Below are positions 23,085 through 29,664 of a DNA stretch of 29,664 nucleotides, piece after piece. Made by a program: the position numbers and the translations under genes. The stretch lies in assembly GCA_027600665.1 (NCBI GenBank), contig JADGJL010000239.1:1-29664 (forward strand). The letters are read 5' to 3'. How positions within the stretch are numbered: the first letter of the stretch is position 1; every line of letters begins with the position of its first letter. A model generated the notes under the pieces. That model ran no database searches, was not told where the DNA came from, and was given only the letters and a program-made list of their open reading frames with translations. The stretch is from Irineochytrium annulatum (Eukaryota > Chytridiomycota > Chytridiomycetes > Chytridiales > Chytridiaceae).

Positions 23085-23252
23085 GGTGGAGAATGCAGCG
23101 ATCCGCGATGGGGATGCGAGGAGCGATGATGTATATACTAAACGCTGCCCCAAGAGCTGTCGCAACATTTGCAGGAACTCCGCTACTATGGGGCCAGACG
23201 CCATGCTGAGGCATTATGCTTGAAATGTATCTATTATTACAGTGTGTAATCT
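23085..23252. promoter_or_regulatory. Short spacer between COG6 stop and adenosyltransferase start
   Basis: 168 bp holding both the COG6 3' UTR and the adenosyltransferase promoter, both on the - strand. No clear core promoter element or polyadenylation hexamer was recognised. Confidence 0.5.
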
Positions 23253-25731
23253 TTAATCAGCATTTATATCCAACAGCGTCTCAATCTCCCCGACGCTCCT
23301 CCCCATAATCGTAGCTGGGAACTCGAACTTATTCTTCGGGTCCAGCACCTCCTGGTACAGCCTCTCGTACGCGCCCAGAAATCTCTTGCATGCGCCCTTC
23401 ATGGCCTGCCTCGCAACGCGGGACGATGAGAGCCGCGCAAGCCGGTTGGCCGTATCGAAGGCCACGTTGCAGAGGAATGCGTCGAGCTTCGACATGGCCT
23501 CGCTCAGCTTCTTGGCGTCCATCTCGGGTTCGAGGGAAAGCGGCATCTGGTGGAAAGCACAGCCAGGGTTAGACTCTGCGTGGTTCAAAGATCAATTCAA
23601 AACCTTTCGAGGCTTATCAATCAACGCCACGAAAGGCGCAAGGCCGGACTCGTTGAGGATTCCGCTCGTCAGCTCGCTAATAAGGACGTTTATCTGCTCC
23701 GCCATCTGCGCCTCTATCGACTCCGCTCTGCTCGCCGTGAACGAGTACGGCACCAACGCACTCTTTTACCGAAGCAAGTCAATGACATGTTTAAAGGCTT
23801 GAGCGGGGCATACTTGAACGTAGTAAAGACAGTTGACTCGGTACATGGCGTTCTCGAACTTCGGCAAAGACGCCGCCCCGGTCGCGCACATCTTGAGTAG
23901 CGGCTCGAGGACGGCAGAAAGGATGTCTTGAAACGGCTTCTCGTCGTTTTCTTCGTCGAGGAGGTTTGCCGCGTATGACGCCATGAGCTCTTTCTGTCCA
24001 GTCCGTTAGCATTTACACCAACCAAAAAGGAAAGCGTACAAGTTGCAGAATTGACTCCTTGACCGCCGGTGGCGGGAAAAGGTCTCCTCCCGGCATCTGG
24101 AGGAATGTATTAGTAAGATAAAATGATTCCGGCATTCGTACCTCCACCGACTTCTCTAGCTTCGTCGCTTGCTCCTTCAGCGTGTCGAAAAACACCTTGT
24201 ACGCCAGCTCCGTAACTTCTTCCAATACCAGCGAAAGCTGGCTCTCCTTCCCCATCACCTTATAGATGGTGTGCGCGTAGAATTTAACCATGTTCGCAAT
24301 CCGATACGCCGTTATGGCCCCAGGCTGCGCCATGAGGACTTGCTCCACCCGGACCTAAAAAGGCTTGTCAGCCAGAACTCGCTAGAAGAATGGGCCAACC
24401 TTAAAGGGCCGACATGTCCGCTCCATATTTCTGTCTAGAACCGATAAAACAATTTCACGTTCGCGAGTGGGTTCGATCGGTGCCATGGAATCTCGTTCCG
24501 CCGGCAGCTCGTCAGCATTATCTTGCCGATCTGCACATGGTTGGTAAACATCAACTCCACACCTATATCTACAAACCTTGGGGTAGGTTGAAGAAGCCGT
24601 CTAATAAGTCCTTCTCGCCAATAGCGGCCTGGTGTAGCCACGCCAGCATGTCGCCGATATACCGCAGTGGGTCATGGGCGTGGATCTCAATGGGTCTTGG
24701 CAGGCCACCGCGGCCGCCGATTGTTAAAGCGTCAAGGAACGACCGTGAGACGGCGGTTTGTCGGATGTGGGATATTTCGTCGATACAGGTTCTGTTCAGG
24801 GAGATGTGCTGTTTAGCATCCCGTCAAGCAGAGGTGAAGCATGACGAACTTACTGGAAGAGCACCGGCCGAAGCTTCAACGCCTTCATAGCGTCCCTCAT
24901 CGCCCGCGTCACCTCCGGGATGTCCTTGTTCATCGATCGACATTCGGACTGCGCCCATCGGAACAGCTTGTCGTATGCTGCCTCCTGATAAATCGCCATC
25001 TTCTCCATAATCTCAAGCCTGCCCCAAACGAATCAGCCACTTCCCAAAATCCCAGTCGACAAAAGTAAGCACCCAGCCTGCTGGTTATCGGTGATCAGAA
25101 GCGCCTTGCAGTCCTCGTTGATCTCCTGCAATCGATGCAGGGCCTCAAAAAAGTTGGTATCCAGCGCGGCCTCCGACGACGTGAGCAGAGCGACTTCCTG
25201 CTCGGTCGGCGTGAACCTTGCCAAAAACGCCTCCACGATCTGCTTCCTCGTCTTCGCCCTCTTGCTACATACGGCGTGTCAATCCCGTAACTCCTGAAAA
25301 ATCGTGCTGCAACCCACCTCTTCGTCTTCAAATACTGCGTCTGTTTCATCAGGCTCGCGGTCTGGTTGTGCGCGGCCGCGAGTTTTGTCTCCATCTCGGA
25401 GCAGCAGCCGTTGATGGCGACGATGGTGCCCTCCAGCCTGCTCAGCCTCTCGTCCAGCTGCTCAAACTCGTCCAAGAGCTTCCGGTTAAAGCCGACGGCG
25501 CGCTTCTCCATGTCGCCGCGCAGGTTCCGGCGGGCGGAGAGCGTGTTCGACGTGTAAAAGTCCGAGAGGGAGCGGAGGGCCTCAAGCGTTTGCGGCTCAT
25601 CTATGGACTTGATAATGTATTAGGCGGAATCAAAGTCGGGTTTACAGAATTACCGAGTTGAGTATCTTTGCGAGCTTTGTTGAGAGCGGGTTCGTCCGCG
25701 CGAGCTTGTTCTGGGGCTGGAGGGTCGTCAT
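23253..25731 (-). CDS. COG6: Conserved oligomeric Golgi complex subunit 6
   Basis: Eleven exons on the - strand: 25731-25654, 25607-25318, 25264-25073, 25018-24854, 24791-24577, 24530-24400, 24354-24142, 24096-24040, 23993-23814, 23762-23604, 23546-23253; 657 aa, close to the usual COG6 length. COG6 belongs to lobe B of the COG tethering complex, which captures vesicles for retrograde traffic within the Golgi. The N-terminal third is a coiled coil (about 27-125). Family landmarks: IYQEAAYDKLFRWAQSECR, KLRPVLFQTCIDEISHIR, LPRPIEIHAHDPLRYIGDML followed by AWLHQAA, CRPFKVRVEQVLMAQPGAIT and FYAHTIYKVM. All introns are 45-62 bp and every junction keeps frame. The N-terminal stretch LARTNPLSTKLAKILNS is also typical of COG6. 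Peripheral Golgi membrane localisation follows from the family. The start codon lies 73 bp from the divergent IML1 start. Confidence 0.95.
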
Positions 25732-25804
25732 GATGGATCGTTCACAAGCCTCCAAGGCGTGTGCCTCATTGGATTCGAGCTGTTAAACACAACGAACAGC
25801 TCGA
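25732..25804. promoter_or_regulatory. 73-bp bidirectional promoter between COG6 and IML1
   Basis: Only 73 bp separate the start codons of the divergent COG6 (-) and IML1 (+) genes, so their 5' UTRs and core promoters must overlap each other or the coding regions. A CCAAT box is present as ATTGG at 25768-25772 (CCAAT on the - strand, toward COG6). Most of the IML1-proximal third is an inverted repeat listed separately. Confidence 0.65.
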
Positions 25805-25806
25805 AT
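25773..25806. repeat. Perfect 12-bp inverted repeat overlapping the IML1 start codon
   Basis: Left arm attcgagctgtt (25773-25784), 10-bp spacer, right arm aacagctcgaat (25795-25806). The arms are perfectly complementary. The right arm includes the first two bases of the IML1 ATG (25805-25807). As DNA it could be a dyad binding site; as RNA it could form a 12-bp hairpin that buries the start codon. Confidence 0.9.
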
Positions 25807-28800
25807 GCTGCGAAAGAAGGATCTGCTCGCGGCCGCGTCGAAAACGCTGTGGGTACATGACGAACGCTTCTCAAAAGTATGTCTGCTGTAACGTGGCCGC
25901 TGGACCAAAGGCTCATCCGTGAGATTAACTCGCTAAACGTGACATCATCTCGCAGAGGGACGTCGTTATCAACCCGGACGCCTTTCCGGGGATTGTTGTT
26001 GGAGACCTCCTCGAGATTTCGCGTCCTCCGTCCGATCAGACGTCCATCCCACCCCGTCACGTTCATCATCACACATCCAACCAACACCTGAGCCCATGGA
26101 ACCTGTCGAGCGCGACGGTCGACCGAAATAAAAAGCTGGTGGTACAAGTGACGTCGGTGGATGATGAGCAGGTTGCTAAGCAGCAGCAGCTACAGGTGGG
26201 GCTTAAGCAAATAGTCACACCTGTGCTCATGTATTCAATAGATCTCTATTGCAAAGGACATTGCTTCGTTGTTTGAGCTCCAGCCTAGAACGACAGTCTT
26301 GGTTCGAAAGGTTCATCCACACTACATCTCGCTGGGGCTGAGCATCGTTGAAGGTTGAAAAGTCGACCTTGTCAGCCGAGTTCGTGGAGGTTTCCTTTCG
26401 GGATCAATACATCGGCAGGTCCGATATGTGGAAGCTGAAGATGAATCTCAACAACACATGCATCTATGTCGGGAAGAAGGTAACATCTCTTGGCGTCCGA
26501 GCGCAAGTGAAGGAGCTGGTGGTTAACGGGAGATCTGTAAGTCGTGACTCCTATTGCTCGCCAAACCTGACTAGTGTTTAGGTGCCCTGCGCATTAGTCA
26601 CTGAGAACACCCGGACGATCTACCGCTCAGAGTCCGCCAAATACTTCATCTTCATCCAGATGAGCAAAGAAATGTGGGAATTTGACGAGGACGGCGAGCT
26701 TTATTTTGAAAAATGCGTGCACGGCTTTCTGCCGGAGCTGTTTTCGTCCTGGAAGCGCATCGGGACGAACCATGTCGTCTCCATCGTCCTTTTCGCTCGC
26801 ATCTTCTTTGATGAGCAGCAGTCCGAGCAGATGGCGGACGACCCGGACGAGATGCCCCTGTCGCGGGACTCGTCGAATCGACTGTATCGGGACTTCTATC
26901 GTGTTGTGGTAGATTGGGAAACGCGGACGGATTGGTCCCAGGTGCTGGTTCCGCTTAAGAAGGAGTTCATTCAATTCAACAAGTATGTTCTCCAGCGTCA
27001 TGGAGAAGATGGGTCAATGATTCTGTCGGGAATGAATTCGCCCGCCTCCGAGGGAAACGTGCTCGAAGCCGTAAACCTCGCGCTAAATCCCTTTGACAAG
27101 CACTACATTGATCGAGATCTGCTGAGAACAGGGCTATCTATAGTTATCGTCACGCCAAGTCCTGGAATATTTGAAGTCGAGAAGACATTGGCTCGCCTTA
27201 CCACTCAACGTATGATAGACAACGGCATAGGTTGCGATGTCGTCAGCCTTTCGAAACCCCCGCTTTATGCTGTGCCCCTACTGCAATTTGTCGCGAAAGA
27301 TCGCGTTGTTAGGGAAGCTGCAGGTTTTAACCAAGGGTCAGTTGGAGAGTTGGAGCCGAAAGGGGATGTGTGGGACCCGTTATTCTACGACGACCCCGTA
27401 ACCGATGGCGCGGAACGAATATTTTTTACTATACCGGGATGGGTCGAGATCTCGTTTTACAACCGGTCGTTCGGCAGTCAGAACAGCAATAATGAGAAAT
27501 TTTTGGTCCGCTGCAAAATGAATGATCAGTCCCTTCGGATGGAAACCGGAACGGCGTTAATCATGGACTACTTAGAACCGGGCCACTACATGGAGCCGGT
27601 CGATGACCCTGAGCTTGAAAATTACGGCATTGACAGCTTTCCGTATGACAAATACGATAGCGAGGTGTTTGCGCCGATTAATAAGCTGGATGCGTGGAGA
27701 AATTTCTTGGAAGAAGGGCGCTTTAGAAGCTTGTCGCAAGCCGAATCGGATGGCAACCCGGTTGGAAGTGCGGGGACTGGTCATAATCCTCGGCTGAGCG
27801 CTGGCGGAAATGAGGCCGTCAGATCTTACGAAGACAAAACCGGCGAGAGCGCGCGGCTGGAGTATTATCGAGGCTCCGAGAGAGAGGATCAAGGCGTCTA
27901 CAGCACGTCGGCTCAGATGCCCATTCGAATTAGGCCTGGTACCATGGTGAGGGGCCAAGATAGTGGTGGGCGGGAATCTGCGAACCATCGTAACAGCTTG
28001 ACTGGTTACGATGGCTTCAAGCCCGGAACCTCTCCTATTAGCGGTGATCACTCGCGGCATCGTGTCTCACCCGGGATGCCCTTAATGCTTCCGCCGCGGT
28101 CGTCGCATAACCTGCGCCAGAACTACATAAACCCTTGCAATCCCTCGAAGAATGTTGTTAAAGTTAGCTCGTCGACTCGACGGTGGCAACATGTCTACCC
28201 CTCCCTCACAGCACAGCCCTTCAAAAACGAGATGGTTACAAAGTGGAAGTCAATTACCACACCCGCGTGTCTCCCGCTCACGACAGACTTCGTCCCCTCG
28301 TCCGAAGAAGCGCACCTATACTCTGAGAGTACCTACACGGTTACGCCGGCCGATGACGCGATCTATCAGGATGACACGAGGAGCGAGACGCAGCGCGTCG
28401 TGTCCTTGCTGTCGGAGCTTATCGCGCAACGGCTGCAGCAAGGGTTTCAGTTGATAGTCGCGAGCGATGGCGCACCCAAAATGCCGTCGGATTGGGGTCA
28501 GACGACGGACGACGTCATTTCGCCCTCGAATGCGGCGTCGTCCACTGTCTCGAAGTTTTGGAGCGGTCGTGCGATGCCGAATCGGACGTCGACGAAGGCG
28601 CAGTACTTTCTGAGCCTTGGTGATCATGTGCATAGACTCGCGTCAGATTCCTCCGGTAAAAATGTCGAGGTTAATAGCTTCCATATATTTTTAATTTATG
28701 GCAACTCAGGGCTTACTCTGTCACTTTAGGTAAAGCGGTTCGTCCGTAAAGTCTCGTACAGTGTGAAAAGCATGAGCTACTCATGCTCGATATGGCCAAA

Positions 28801-29664
28801 GCATATGGACAGCTATCATCAACGATCCTTTAATTTTTCGTACTCATCGCTGTCGTCCTATCAATGGAATTACCTTGATCACCTCATCTCCGGGTTCCAA
28901 GATGAGATGACGGATGCATTACGATTTTGGCGAACGCGCTTCCTATTGATCCCTTTAGACGCCATGCCTCACTCCAAAATGCTTAACCCCTCTAACGAGA
29001 ATCTCGACGAGGAAGAGTTGCGTCTTGCCGGATTTTATCGATTTATCGAGTTGTTCGAACGATCTCGTTACCTTCGGCCCGAGGAGAAGTCCGAGCCCGA
29101 CAGGAGACGCGCCCTTCAGAAGCGATATGGCGGCAGTAGCTTAAATATCCAGCTGACGACCCTCTCGACATCGGCTTACGTGAGGGATGAGTGGTTTAAA
29201 GTACCACTGCGTCAGTTGACGCAGGCCGACCGCCGTGGCTCGAACGACTCGAACATTGCCCAAGCAATCCCAGCCTCCTCGCTCGGCGTCAGCACGTCGG
29301 CGTTCCAGGACGGGCTCACGAGGCAGACTCCGCCCGCGCACGTGGCGCAGGCCATGCAGCACCCGGCCACGGGCTTGATGACGAAGGACAGACGATGGCA
29401 CTTTATCTTGTACGAGGGCGTTTTCGTCGGCAGCGATTGCGTAGATTGGATCATGTCGAACGTGTCCGATGTCGAGACTAGGGAGGACGCCGTTGAGTTT
29501 GGCAACGAGCTGTTGGCGTCCGGCGTCATCGAGCACGCCACAAAGCGTCACAGGTTTCTTGACGGCCATTACTTTTATCGGGTCGGCAAGGAGTTCAGGA
29601 TCGGGAGGACGGCTGCGGCTGAGCAGCCGGGTCATGGGAGGGATAAAGAGAAGGAGGGCGGGGG
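25805..29664 (+). CDS. IML1: Iml1/DEPDC5, GATOR1 (SEACIT) subunit, 3' end outside window
   Basis: Exons: 25805-25876, 25956-26195, 26242-26310, 26354-26536, 26582-28669, 28730->29664; 1195 residues are visible and the frame is open at the right edge. Iml1/DEPDC5 is the scaffold subunit of the complex that inactivates the Rag/Gtr GTPases and so restrains TORC1 under amino-acid starvation at the vacuole. Evidence: the N-terminus LWVHDERFSKRDVVINPD...GDLLEI; the IML1 domain in exon 5 with FIFIQMSKEMWEFDEDGELY, GFLPELFSSWKRIGTNHVVS and the later IVIVTPSPGIFEVEK; QYFLSLGDHVHRLASD before the last intron; and a DEP domain (about 1104-1178: RRWHFILYEGVFVGSDCVDW...). The ATG at 25805 gives a 24-residue first exon ending at FSK. 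Intron 28670-28729 uses a GTTAAT donor. About 300 or more C-terminal residues are expected beyond the window, judged from family length. Confidence 0.93.

Noticed and set aside
28670..28729. Termination of IML1 at the stop codon at 28727-28729
   Set aside because: A donor at 28670 and an acceptor ending at 28729 remove the stop and continue in frame into sequence with a clear DEP domain, as expected for Iml1/DEPDC5.

Overview
The window is eukaryotic nuclear DNA. Almost every gene is split by short introns (about 43-110 bp) with GT...AG borders, and one intron carries a perfect TACTAAC branch point (about 2282). The gene content (Iml1/DEPDC5 of the TORC1-inhibitory GATOR1/SEACIT complex, COG6, an alpha-arrestin with PPxY motifs, a membrane P450, a B12 adenosyltransferase) and the compact layout suggest an early-diverging, possibly zoosporic, fungus. 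The B12 enzyme argues against an ascomycete yeast. This assignment is inference. I built all exon models by hand from splice borders, reading frame and family homology; in every complete model the exon lengths sum to a multiple of three.

Region 1 (1-12511, + strand) holds two tandem paralogues of a large multidomain gene. Copy A (1-5370) enters from the left edge. Copy B (5585-12511) is complete, with 11 exons and 2128 aa. Its order is a Pro/Ala-rich N-terminus, coiled coil, TIR domain, ribonuclease-inhibitor-type LRRs, acidic linker, helical segment, more LRRs and C-terminal ankyrin repeats. Splice phases match in the two copies and several exon lengths are identical. No NB-ARC/NACHT P-loop is present, so this is an NLR-like TIR-LRR-ankyrin receptor-type protein without the usual ATPase switch. 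It is the most unusual content of the window.

Region 2 (12908-16622, - strand) is an alpha-arrestin-like gene with a long disordered tail, two PPxY motifs and a C-terminal SH3 domain completed only by a short last exon. An 867-bp non-coding gap separates it from a divergent small AAA-ATPase-like gene (17490-18611, +) with substituted catalytic residues, followed by a seven-exon cytochrome P450 (18857-20699, +). Region 20914-21813 carries frame-broken pieces of a multi-pass membrane protein, probably a pseudogene.

Region 3 (22158-29664) is housekeeping: cob(I)alamin adenosyltransferase (MMAB type, -), COG6 (11 exons, 657 aa, -) and Iml1/DEPDC5 (+), which leaves the right edge just after its DEP domain. 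COG6 and IML1 start codons face away from each other across only 73 bp, and a perfect 12-bp inverted repeat there overlaps the IML1 start codon.
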